Of a stretch of DNA of 64,000 nucleotides, positions 54,579-63,387 are shown one piece after another (position 1 is the stretch's first letter; each line of letters starts with the position of its first letter). The translations under genes and the position numbers were made by a program. The stretch covers positions 7,213 to 71,212 of the forward strand of contig NZ_QRVE01000006.1 in NCBI RefSeq assembly GCF_003462685.1, written 5' to 3'. The notes below the pieces were generated by a model. That model saw only the letters and a program-made list of their open reading frames with translations. It ran no database searches and was not told where the DNA came from. The stretch comes from Collinsella sp. AF23-4AC (GTDB lineage: Bacteria; Actinomycetota; Coriobacteriia; Coriobacteriales; Coriobacteriaceae).

Positions 54579-57389
54579 TTGCATGTGAGAGCTTCCGCTG
54601 TCCTTCGTTCAGTTATATATCGCACCCTGGCCGTCGCGCTTGCCGCGCTCGCCGTACTGAGCACCATCATGCCCGCCCCCGCCTTTGCCGCCGGCTCCGA
54701 TCAACAGGTCAAAACGGTCCGCGTTGGTTGGCTCGTCAACAACGAGGGCTTCCAGGACGGCACCCCCGGCGAGCGTCTATCGGGATGGGGTTACGAGTAC
54801 CTCCAGACCCTGTCGTACTACACGCCCGGCTGGCGGTACGAATACGTCTCCGGCACCTTCACCGAGCTTATGGACATGCTCGAGGCAGGCGAAATCGACC
54901 TCATGCCCAACATCTCCTACTCCGAGGAACGCACCCAAAAGCTGCTCTTTTCCTCGAACCCCGAGGGCACCGAGCGCTACTACATCTACGCCAAGCCCGA
55001 TCGCGACGACCTGGCCAAGGGTGACCCCCAAGCGCTCCAGGGCCTTACCATCGGTTGCAACTCCGGTGTTATGCAAACCTTCGTTGGCCAGCAGTGGCTC
55101 GCCAACGAAGGAATCACCTGCACATACAGGGAGTATGACGGAGGATCCGATCTCTTTGACGCGCTCGCAAACGACGAAGTCGATGCCGTCATCATGAACG
55201 ACACGACCTCGTCGCCCAGTGCCTCCCCCATGTTCTACATCGGCTCGAGCGACTACTATTTTGCCGTTCCCAAAAGCCGCCCCGACCTGATGAACGACAT
55301 CAATGCTGCCATGACGGCAATCGCCCGCGTCAACCCACGCTATAACGACGAAGCCAAATCTAACTACTCGACCCAAAACAGCGGTTCATCATCGCTCAAC
55401 GGCCCCGAACGTTCCTGGCTCAAAGCAAATGACAACACCATCACACTCGGCTACATTACGGGCAAACTCCCCTACTGCAACGAAGACGAAGACGGCAAAA
55501 TGGAAGGCTCGCTCGCATCGCTTGCGACAACGTTGCACGATAAATTTGGCATTACGGTCAAAACCGTCGCCTTTGATAGCTACAAGATGACGTCAAAGGC
55601 CCTGTCAAAGGGAAGCATAGACGTTGCGCTGCCGGTATACCGAGATTACTGGTTTGCCGAGCAAACAGGCGTTGTGCAGTCGATATCGTTGGGGACCATA
55701 TCCCTCACCGCCATCTACACCGGCAGCAACCTGAACAAAGACCTTCAGAACATCGCCTGTACCAAATCATCGTTTGTCAACAAAAATGCACCTGAAAGCC
55801 TGTTCCCCACAGCGACCGTAACCGAATACCAATCCGACGATGAAGCGTTCGACGCCCTCAGGAAGGGAACGGCGCACTGCATCGTCGCTCCCAGTTCACG
55901 CGTAAAAACCATCGGTGACCGTTACGATCTCGAGGACTGCGAGACGGTCGAGCTCCCTGACACCTGTGAGCTCTCGTGCTGGATTTCGCGCGGAAAGCCC
56001 GAGCTGCTGGGAATCATCAACAAGGGCATCATCAATGCCGGAGAATCGCTCTCCGCAAGCAATTTCTCCTCCACGTCGTACACGGCCCAGGAATCCAACA
56101 CGCTTCAATTCCTTTATCGCAACCGCACCGCCATTGCAGCTACCCTCATCGGTATGTTGTCGGTCGGCATCGTCCTGCTCATCTGGGCGCTCGTGCGCGC
56201 TCGAACCGAGCGCAAAAAAGCCGATGCCGCCAACGCCGCTAAGACGGCATTCCTCACGCGCATGAGCCACGACATCCGTACGCCACTCAACGGCATCCTG
56301 GGTCTTATCGAAATTGAGGAATTGAAAGACGGCGACATGCAGGCCGCCCGCGAAAGCCGCGCCAAGGCGCGTGTTGCCGCCAATCACCTACTCTCGCTGA
56401 TCAACGACATCCTCGAGATGGGCAAAATCGAAGACCGCAAGCTAACTCTGGAACATGCGCCTTTTAACCTCAAAGAGCTCTGTGACGATACGCTGGTGCT
56501 GTGCAAGCTCCGCGCATCCGATAACGGCATCACAATGCAGGACAATAGTCTGCCGTACGCCACGGGGCCATACATGATCGGCAGTCCCACCCATATCCGA
56601 CAGATCATAATCAACCTGTTAGACAACAGCATTAAGTACAACAAGCGCGGCGGCTCCGTCACCTTTAGTTCAAAGACCAAGCCACTCGATGATGGGCGCG
56701 CGCTCTTTTGCTTTAGCGTTTCGGATACCGGCATTGGCATGGCTCCCGAGTTTTTAAAGCATATCTATGAACCGTTTGCCCAAGAAGGTGACGATGCGCG
56801 CAGCAAGTTCCAAGGAACCGGCATGGGCATGCCAATCGTCAAGTCGCTTATTGAACTGATGGGCGGTACGATTGAGATTTCGAGTGAGGTTGGCGTGGGG
56901 AGTACGTTCAACGTCCAGATTCCGCTCGATATCGACAAGAACCCTCAGGCGCGGGCAGATACGGTCGAGGGGGTGCTCGACTGCTCGCTCGCCGACATGA
57001 ACGTGTTGCTCGCCGAAGACAACGAATTGAATGCCGAGATTGCCCAGACGCTGCTAGAATCCGAGGGCGTCGTGGTCACCCGCGCCGCCAATGGCAACGA
57101 AGTCGTCGATCTGTACCTGTCACATCCCGCCGGCAGCTTCGATGCGATTCTGATGGACATCATGATGCCGGGCATGGACGGCTATGAGGCAACCCGCGCG
57201 ATTCGTCTGAGCGAGAAGGTCGATGCAGCCGATATCCCCATCATCGCGCTCACCGCCAACGCCTTTGCCGAGGACGCCAAGGCGGCACACGATGCCGGCA
57301 TGAACGCCCATCTGTCCAAACCGCTCGACTTTAACAAGCTCAAAAACATACTCGCCCGCATCAAGAAAAACGGATCCGTTTCGCTATAG
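54579..57389 (+). CDS. Hybrid histidine kinase with two fused solute-binding domains
   Basis: The protein of about 936 residues starts with a signal peptide or anchor, then two tandem SBP_bac_3-type domains (about 45-250 and 280-500), a membrane helix (about 525-550), a HisKA domain (His about 564 in MSHDIRTPLNG), an ATPase domain (NLLDNSIKYN, DTGIGM, GTGMGM), and a receiver with Asp about 860 (MDIMMPGMDG). It is an EvgS/BvgS-like plan. It senses a small extracellular ligand and passes phosphate to its own receiver; no output protein is adjacent. The start is TTG at 54579 or GTG at 54585. Confidence 0.9.
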   Translation: MHVRASAVLRSVIYRTLAVALAALAVLSTIMPAPAFAAGSDQQVKTVRVGWLVNNEGFQDGTPGERLSGWGYEYLQTLSYYTPGWRYEYVSGTFTELMDMLEAGEIDLMPNISYSEERTQKLLFSSNPEGTERYYIYAKPDRDDLAKGDPQALQGLTIGCNSGVMQTFVGQQWLANEGITCTYREYDGGSDLFDALANDEVDAVIMNDTTSSPSASPMFYIGSSDYYFAVPKSRPDLMNDINAAMTAIARVNPRYNDEAKSNYSTQNSGSSSLNGPERSWLKANDNTITLGYITGKLPYCNEDEDGKMEGSLASLATTLHDKFGITVKTVAFDSYKMTSKALSKGSIDVALPVYRDYWFAEQTGVVQSISLGTISLTAIYTGSNLNKDLQNIACTKSSFVNKNAPESLFPTATVTEYQSDDEAFDALRKGTAHCIVAPSSRVKTIGDRYDLEDCETVELPDTCELSCWISRGKPELLGIINKGIINAGESLSASNFSSTSYTAQESNTLQFLYRNRTAIAATLIGMLSVGIVLLIWALVRARTERKKADAANAAKTAFLTRMSHDIRTPLNGILGLIEIEELKDGDMQAARESRAKARVAANHLLSLINDILEMGKIEDRKLTLEHAPFNLKELCDDTLVLCKLRASDNGITMQDNSLPYATGPYMIGSPTHIRQIIINLLDNSIKYNKRGGSVTFSSKTKPLDDGRALFCFSVSDTGIGMAPEFLKHIYEPFAQEGDDARSKFQGTGMGMPIVKSLIELMGGTIEISSEVGVGSTFNVQIPLDIDKNPQARADTVEGVLDCSLADMNVLLAEDNELNAEIAQTLLESEGVVVTRAANGNEVVDLYLSHPAGSFDAILMDIMMPGMDGYEATRAIRLSEKVDAADIPIIALTANAFAEDAKAAHDAGMNAHLSKPLDFNKLKNILARIKKNGSVSL

Positions 57390-57431
57390 TTTGTGCTCAA
57401 CCACCACGCACGACCAGAAAGGAAACCAACG

Positions 57432-57911
57432 ATGTTTAGGCCCTTACGTCGAAAAAAACGCGCCATCACTGACGAGGAAGCGCGCGAACTGCTCGCTACC
57501 TGCAAGCGCGGCGTCTTTGCCGTCAACGGCGACGATGGCTACCCGTACGCCATTCCCGTCAACTACTTCTTTGACGCCGAGCACGACAAGATTTATTTCC
57601 ATGGCGCCAAGGCTGGCCACAAGGTCGACGCACTCAAGCGCGATGACAAGGTCTGCTTTACCGTTTACGGCAACGAGTGGTACCAGGACGGTGACTGGGC
57701 TCCCTACGTTATGAGTACCGTGGTCTTTGGCCGTTGTCGCCTGGCGAATGACACCCCCGCGTTTATCGAGGACAAAGTCCGCCAGCTCGCGCTTAAGTAC
57801 TACCCTTCTGCCGAGGAAGTCGAAGAGGAAATCGCCAAAGACATCAAGGGCGTCCAGCTCTACGAGATTACGATTGAGCATCTTTGCGGCAAGCAGATTC
57901 AAGAAAAGTAA
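57432..57911 (+). CDS. Pyridoxamine 5'-phosphate oxidase-like FMN-binding protein (NimA-like)
   Basis: A 159-residue split-barrel protein: RGVFAVNGDDGYPYAIPVNY, the KIYFHGAKAGHKVDAL segment and CFTVYGNEW are typical of the NimA/5-nitroimidazole antibiotic resistance-like family. Members bind FMN or a related flavin; many are not resistance proteins. GAAAGGAAA precedes the ATG. It ends before a strong terminator. Confidence 0.85.
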   Translation: MFRPLRRKKRAITDEEARELLATCKRGVFAVNGDDGYPYAIPVNYFFDAEHDKIYFHGAKAGHKVDALKRDDKVCFTVYGNEWYQDGDWAPYVMSTVVFGRCRLANDTPAFIEDKVRQLALKYYPSAEEVEEEIAKDIKGVQLYEITIEHLCGKQIQEK

Positions 57912-57938
57912 GCCTCTCAGCAGACCTCATCAATAACA

Positions 57939-57978
57939 ATATGGCCCGGTTCCAACCCACCTTGGAACCGGGCCATAT
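57939..57978. terminator. Bidirectional terminator
   Basis: Arms of 17 bases (57939-57955 and 57962-57978) pair perfectly around CCCACC between the NimA-like gene and the converging kinase gene. Confidence 0.9.
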
Positions 57979-57980
57979 GC

Positions 57981-60173
57981 TTATGAAGCGTCGGCGGCTA
58001 TGTGCGCAAGCGCCTCAACGAGCTCCTGCGAGCTCACGGGTTTACTCAGGTGCGCGTTCATGCCCGCCTCACGCGAAAGCCTGCGGTCGTCGGCAAAGGC
58101 GTTGGCGCTCACGGCGATAATCGGCGCGGTCGCGGCATCCTCGCGATCGAGCGCTCGAATCCGACGCGTGGCCTCAAGGCCATCGATGCCCGGCATCATG
58201 ATGTCCATCAACACCACGTCGTACTCGTGCGGCGCGCTCGCGGCAAACATCTCGACGGCAGACTCACCATCCTTAGCATGCGTCACGACGGCACCGGCAC
58301 GGCTGAGCGTAAACTGCGCGATCTCGGCATTCAGATCGTTATCCTCTACGAGCAAAACGCGCAAGCCCTGGAGCGCATCACCATCGCCCGCATCCACGCG
58401 AACTGCCTGAGGAATCTCGGAACGCTTGCATTTCTCGAACGGCAGGCGGATGGTAAACGTCGTCCCCTGCCCCAAGACGCTCGTAAAACTCATGGTTCCG
58501 CCCATAAGCTCGACCAACTGTTTTGCGATAGGCGCACCCAGGCCAGTTCCCGATGAAGCGCCTTCCACCTGCTGCTCCTCGCGACAAAACGGCTCGTAGA
58601 GGTGCTGTTGGAACTCCTCGCTCATGCCAATACCGTTGTCGGCGATCGTGTATTCATAGACGGGGACGCCATCCGCTGGCTCCACCTCGCGGCACACCAG
58701 GCGAACATAGCCGCCCTGGCGGTTGTACTTGACGGCATTGCCGGCAATATCGAGCAACAAGCGCTTGAGGTGCGTCACGCTCACCCGCGCATAGGGATGA
58801 TCAAGCGTCTGCTGGTCGCAGATAATTGTCACCAGACGCTCCTCGGCCTGGCGCTCCAAAATATCGCGCACTTCACAGTTGAGGGCCACCAAATTTATGG
58901 GTACGAGGTTCAGATCGATCTGCCCGCTCTCCAGGCGACTCATATCCAGGGCCTCGTTGGCAAGGTCGAGCAGCAGTCCCGATGCCGTCCAGATCTTTGA
59001 GCGGCACTCGGTCTGCTTTTGCAGATCGTCCGCATTAGCATCGCCGACCTCGACCATGCCGCGAATGCCGTTGATGGGCGTGCGCAGATCGTGGCTCATG
59101 CGACGCAAAAACTCCGTCTTTGCCGAGTTGGCAGACGAGGCCTCACGCGCTGCCTTTGCCAGCTTGTCGCCATAGTCGCGCTCCTGCTGCAACAAGTCCG
59201 TCAAACGTCGACGATCAGCGCGGCGACGCACCATCACAACAACGGCTATAACACCGCTGTAGAGCACCAGCACGCCGGCAGCAACAGCCGCGACGACCTC
59301 AAAGTAGCGCCGCGCCGAGGCATAGGTGTACACGTAGAACCCGCGCGCTTTTCCAAATGTGCCCAAATACCACTCGCCGCTGGCATTGACCAGTCGGACT
59401 TTGCCGGGCAGGCATCGATCCTTAATACCGTCGACAATAAAGACATCCGTTGCAGGCAGATTGAATACGCCCAATATGGTGGGTTCAACGGCATTGGTCG
59501 CAACGACCTTGCCATCGCTTTCGATCACGATATTGCCACTGTCGATGGTCTCATAACCACCGAGCAGGCTCTGCAGTTTGAGCGTATTGCTCGCGACCGC
59601 CTTGGCGCTCTGGTGTCTCACTGCGACAACGATGCCCTCGCCATCCTGCCGAGTCACGCAGCCAATGTCTGCGACCGAATCATCCGCAAGCGTGATACGG
59701 GCGGTATAGGACTTAAGCGGATGGGCTGCCACCTCCAGCACGGGCGCTTCCTTGAGATACGTAGCGAGCGACTCGTAGCCCACGCCATCCGTCGAGCACT
59801 CGGACACCAAATTGCCCGATGCGTCCGTCACGATCAGTGCGCTCACGTTGAACTGGTCGGCATATTGCTCCAGCATGGCGTTATCCACCGAACCGTCGCG
59901 CTCCATATCGCGCGCTGTCTCTCCGGCGATCTCCATAACACGAATCAGGTTTTTGGTCGTATAGGCGCTATTGAATGCATCGTAGGAAAGGCTCTGCGTC
60001 GCCACGTAATCGACAACGTCGGCAAAGCGCTGCTCGGCCTGAGCTGTCGTGTAGCCGTAGCTCATCATGCCGGCAACAACCGAGAGCGCTATCCCCAGCA
60101 GGGCGACAAGAAGCCACGCCCCTGCCGAACGATTGCCCCGCTCCTGAGCGGCGTGGTCGGGCGCATCGATCAT
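57981..60173 (-). CDS. Hybrid histidine kinase with Cache-like sensor
   Basis: The 730-residue protein has a membrane helix (about 18-40), an extracytoplasmic Cache-like region (to about 290), a second helix (290-312), HisKA (MSHDLRTPINGIRG), ATPase (IAGNAVKYN, DNGIGM, GTGLGA), and a C-terminal receiver (LMDIMMPGIDG). Its kinase and receiver resemble those of the kinase at 54579-57389. The ATG overlaps the stop codon of the solute-binding lipoprotein gene (ATGA), so the binding protein is made with it and may feed ligand to the sensor. No separate response regulator is adjacent. Confidence 0.9.
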   Translation of the reverse strand: MIDAPDHAAQERGNRSAGAWLLVALLGIALSVVAGMMSYGYTTAQAEQRFADVVDYVATQSLSYDAFNSAYTTKNLIRVMEIAGETARDMERDGSVDNAMLEQYADQFNVSALIVTDASGNLVSECSTDGVGYESLATYLKEAPVLEVAAHPLKSYTARITLADDSVADIGCVTRQDGEGIVVAVRHQSAKAVASNTLKLQSLLGGYETIDSGNIVIESDGKVVATNAVEPTILGVFNLPATDVFIVDGIKDRCLPGKVRLVNASGEWYLGTFGKARGFYVYTYASARRYFEVVAAVAAGVLVLYSGVIAVVVMVRRRADRRRLTDLLQQERDYGDKLAKAAREASSANSAKTEFLRRMSHDLRTPINGIRGMVEVGDANADDLQKQTECRSKIWTASGLLLDLANEALDMSRLESGQIDLNLVPINLVALNCEVRDILERQAEERLVTIICDQQTLDHPYARVSVTHLKRLLLDIAGNAVKYNRQGGYVRLVCREVEPADGVPVYEYTIADNGIGMSEEFQQHLYEPFCREEQQVEGASSGTGLGAPIAKQLVELMGGTMSFTSVLGQGTTFTIRLPFEKCKRSEIPQAVRVDAGDGDALQGLRVLLVEDNDLNAEIAQFTLSRAGAVVTHAKDGESAVEMFAASAPHEYDVVLMDIMMPGIDGLEATRRIRALDREDAATAPIIAVSANAFADDRRLSREAGMNAHLSKPVSSQELVEALAHIAADAS

Positions 60174-61039
60174 GACAGGCCCTCCGTATTCAAAAATGGT
60201 GCAGGGTCATCAAAGTACTTTGACACCAGACGTTCCATGGTGCCGTCGGCTAGCATTTCCTGGTAGGCATGGGTGAGCTTGACATCGATACCGCGCGTAT
60301 CGGTGATATCGAAAGCGGTGCCCAGACCAACCTCTAGCAGCGGCTCATCCAAAATGCGATACGTCACACCATAGTCTTTTTCGTAGGTGAGCAGCGAGGA
60401 CTCATGCGCAGCGATAGCGTCGACCAGACCCTCGACGAGCGCCGGGTTCAGGTATGAACGGTCCGAGAAGCTGTAGAGCTCCTTGATCTGCGGAACGTTT
60501 TCATTTGTACGATTGAGCAAAATGCCCTCGGGCTTGGTGGTGGACTGAACCGCCACGATCTTATCCTCAAGATCGGCAAGCGTGTAGATATCGCTCTGGG
60601 GATCGACCGCGACCACCTGGCGGCTCGCAAGGTACGGGCCGGCCCAACGATACTCGTTTTCGCGACCCGTCATGCTAAAGCTACCCATGACGCAATCGAG
60701 CTCGCCGCTCGCCAGCAGCTCTTCCTTCTTTTCCCAATCGATCAGCTGGTACTTTGGCTTGTAACCAATGCGGGCCAAAGCCTCGGTCAATATCTCGACA
60801 TCCAGGCCAACGATATCGCCGTACTCGTCGGTATACACAAACGGTGGATAGAGGTCACTTCCGACGTCGAGCGTCTTAAGGTTGTCGTCTTTGGCCTGTG
60901 AGGCGTCCAGACCTTTTGATGCAGACGTCGAGGCTTCGTCATTCGACCCAGAGCAGCCAACTATCGCTACGACAAAAGCACTCGCCACTACAAGCGCAAC
61001 GAACAACGATATGACAACCGAGCGACGGGGTCTTTTCAT
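60170..61039 (-). CDS. Solute-binding lipoprotein coupled to a histidine kinase
   Basis: A 289-residue SBP_bac_3-type protein. A signal peptide ends in a lipobox (VAIVGC), then DVGSDLYPPFVYTDEYGDIVGLDVE and the GSFSMTGRENEYRWAGPY block typical of amino acid-binding proteins. GGAGCTCG precedes the ATG at 61039. No ABC permease or ATPase gene lies near; instead the stop codon overlaps the kinase start. A role as a sensory partner is therefore favoured over transport. Confidence 0.88.
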   Translation of the reverse strand: MKRPRRSVVISLFVALVVASAFVVAIVGCSGSNDEASTSASKGLDASQAKDDNLKTLDVGSDLYPPFVYTDEYGDIVGLDVEILTEALARIGYKPKYQLIDWEKKEELLASGELDCVMGSFSMTGRENEYRWAGPYLASRQVVAVDPQSDIYTLADLEDKIVAVQSTTKPEGILLNRTNENVPQIKELYSFSDRSYLNPALVEGLVDAIAAHESSLLTYEKDYGVTYRILDEPLLEVGLGTAFDITDTRGIDVKLTHAYQEMLADGTMERLVSKYFDDPAPFLNTEGLS

Positions 61040-61130
61040 CGAGCTCCAGACAATCCTGTTTACAGACTGAAATGGTTGAAAATAATAGCAAACAAAACCA
61101 CACGAGTGCCCAATGGTTACAGACGTTTTA

Positions 61131-61173
61131 CCATGCGGGGCCTTCCAGCCGACTTGGCAGAAGGCCCCGCATG
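61131..61173 (-). terminator. Terminator after the MalY-like gene
   Basis: CATGCGGGGCCTTC (61132-61145) and its complement (61160-61173) form a perfect 14-bp stem with a 14-base loop. The T-run is weak. Confidence 0.7.
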
Positions 61174-61183
61174 CAGTGCTCAC

Positions 61184-62398
61184 TTACCGTGCATTAAAAA
61201 CGTAGTGGTCCAGGCGGTCGCACGCCTCCCTTACGCGCGAAAGCGGCAGCGCCAGATTCACGCGAATGTGGCAGGGTCCGTGGAACGGGCGGCCGTCCTG
61301 ATACCCCACGCCCACGCGCGCCCCCTCGTCGAGCAACCACTGAATATCGCGGCCATGCTCTCGGCACCACTCGGTGCAGTCCAGAAACACCATGTACGTG
61401 CCCTGCGGACGTGAATAGGACACACCCTCAAAATGCTCGTCCACGTAATCGCAGAAGTAGTCAATGTTGCCCTCGATAACCTCGTTGAGCTCATCGAGCC
61501 ACTCGTAGCCCTGCGGCTGGTAGGCACCGATAAGCGCGTGCATCGAAAGGACATTCATCTCGTTGTAGTGGGTCTTATTGGACACGGCGCACACGCGGTC
61601 GCGCAGCGTCTCGTTATAGATGATGTGGTAGCTGCCGACCAGGCCCGCCAGGTTAAACGTCTTGCTCGGCGCATAGAGGGCGACCGTGCGCATGCGGGCA
61701 TCCTCGCTCACCGACTGCGTCGGGATATGCTTGTGACCGGGCAAGATGATGTCGGACCAGATCTCGTCCGAGATCACCACGCAACCGTGCTGGCGATAGA
61801 TGTCCATGGCGCGCTCAATCTCATCGCGCTCCCATACGCGGCCGCAGGGGTTATGCGGCGAGCAGAACACCGCGGCATGGACGTGGTTTTGGGTGAGCTT
61901 GCGCTCCATGTCCTCAAAGTCCATGCGCCACACGCCCTGGTCGTCGAGCTTAAGCGGGCTGTGGACAATGCGATAGCCCGCGGCTTCGATGGACTTGGTA
62001 AAGCCGATGTAGGTCGGGCTGTGGACCAGCACCGCATCGCCCGGCTGGACATACGCGCGCAGGGTCGACACGACGCCGCCCAGCACGCCGTTCTCGTAGC
62101 CGATATGCTCCGGGAGCAGGCCCTTAACGCCATTACGGCGGCTCTGCCATTCGATGATGCGGTCGAAGTACTCGGGGCGAGGATCGAAATAGCCAAACAT
62201 GGGATGCTGGGCGCGCTGAATGATGTGCTCCTGGACCGTGGGCACCGTGGCAAAGTTCATGTCCGCCACCCACATGGGGATGCGGTCGAAGCCCTCGTCG
62301 GGCGCGTTCGGAGCCATGCCGGGGATCTCACCCCAAGAATCAACGGCGATGGAGTCCATGCCGTGGCGGTCGATAAGCGAGCTAAAGTCGTATTTCAT
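61184..62398 (-). CDS. MalY/PatB-type cystathionine beta-lyase or aminotransferase
   Basis: The 404-residue PLP enzyme has the MalY start (IPMWVADMNFATVP), the CSPHNPCGRVW segment, SDEIWSDI, and the PLP Lys in YAPSKTFNLAGL. MalY/PatB enzymes split cystathionine or cysteine to release thiols. GGGGGCTC lies before the ATG at 62398. It matches the sulfur amino acid theme (MetE-like gene at 17187), though far apart. Confidence 0.9.
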   Translation of the reverse strand: MKYDFSSLIDRHGMDSIAVDSWGEIPGMAPNAPDEGFDRIPMWVADMNFATVPTVQEHIIQRAQHPMFGYFDPRPEYFDRIIEWQSRRNGVKGLLPEHIGYENGVLGGVVSTLRAYVQPGDAVLVHSPTYIGFTKSIEAAGYRIVHSPLKLDDQGVWRMDFEDMERKLTQNHVHAAVFCSPHNPCGRVWERDEIERAMDIYRQHGCVVISDEIWSDIILPGHKHIPTQSVSEDARMRTVALYAPSKTFNLAGLVGSYHIIYNETLRDRVCAVSNKTHYNEMNVLSMHALIGAYQPQGYEWLDELNEVIEGNIDYFCDYVDEHFEGVSYSRPQGTYMVFLDCTEWCREHGRDIQWLLDEGARVGVGYQDGRPFHGPCHIRVNLALPLSRVREACDRLDHYVFNAR

Positions 62399-62509
62399 GC
62401 TGAGCCCCCGTGCAAAGTGATTGTTTTGGTAGGCGTTATTGTCCACCAGCGTGGGCGGTTTTGGCACGGAGTTTGGCGCTTAATTTGACGGGTGCGGACG
62501 AATGGCTGG

Positions 62510-63256
62510 TTAGTCTTGCGCGTCGTTGACGGCGACTACGGTTAGCTGGGTTTCATCGACCGTAAACGATATGTCGAACCCGGCGTAAGCCAAGTGGTAA
62601 ACGCGGTTTGGCTCGTGTTTGCTGCCCGCGCGGCGCGGATCTTGGCGAAGGACCTCGACCAAGCCGGGGAGCTTTGAGGGCGGGACCATATCTTGCAGCG
62701 CTTGCGGGAACTCGATATCGAGCTCTTGCCACGGAGCATCCTCAATCCAGCCGCCGGTCGCATCTGGATGGCAATCCGCAAACGGAATGTAGGGCTTAAT
62801 GTCGTAGATGGGCGTGCCGTCGCGCAGATCGGCCCCCAGCACATGGATGATCGGGCCATCATCGGTGAGCTCGACACGATCGAGCTTGACACAGGTAAGA
62901 CCGATGGGATTAGGGCGAAACGGACTGCGTGTGGCAAATACACCCACGCGCTCGGCTCCGCCCAGACGCGGCGGGCGCACGGTTTTCGACCATTTTGCGT
63001 TGGTGCCGGACCTGTCCTGCGACTTGGCATCGGCAGCTATGTCCTTAGCCGTGCCGCCGGGCGTGCCGTTTTCAAAACGCCACAGCAGCCATAGGTGAGA
63101 GAAGGAATCCAGACCCTCAACTGCTGCGTTGGAGGCAAATTCCGGCTCAAAGACGATGCGCCCCTGCAGATGGGGCGCCAAAAAGCTGTTGCGCGGAATG
63201 CCGAACTTCTGCGGCAGGTCGGTATGTATGCGTGCAATAGGTTCCATGCCGGTCAT
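62510..63256 (-). CDS. trmO: tRNA t6A37 methyltransferase
   Basis: A 248-residue protein of the TsaA/YaeB family, which methylates N6-threonylcarbamoyl-adenosine 37 in threonine tRNA. It has IARIHTDLPQKFGIPRN, VFATRSPFRPNPIGLT (the SAM-binding signature) and GTPIYDIKPYIP. No clear ribosome site is seen; the ATG at 63256 or one three codons on (63247) could start it. Confidence 0.92.
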   Translation of the reverse strand: MTGMEPIARIHTDLPQKFGIPRNSFLAPHLQGRIVFEPEFASNAAVEGLDSFSHLWLLWRFENGTPGGTAKDIAADAKSQDRSGTNAKWSKTVRPPRLGGAERVGVFATRSPFRPNPIGLTCVKLDRVELTDDGPIIHVLGADLRDGTPIYDIKPYIPFADCHPDATGGWIEDAPWQELDIEFPQALQDMVPPSKLPGLVEVLRQDPRRAGSKHEPNRVYHLAYAGFDISFTVDETQLTVVAVNDAQD

Positions 63257-63387
63257 TGTACGGCATGGAGGCGTGGGGCGCAGGCTGCGATTCTCTCTCA
63301 TCGCCATCTGCATGCAACCAACGGTTGCTTGGAAGGGTGCCGGCTGCCGCGTATGCTTAAGCCATCAATCAGCAGAAAGGAGCCGTT

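Noticed and set aside
57432..57911. Call as a nitroimidazole resistance (nim) gene
   Set aside because: Family resemblance alone does not show nitro-reduction; most relatives are general flavin-binding proteins.
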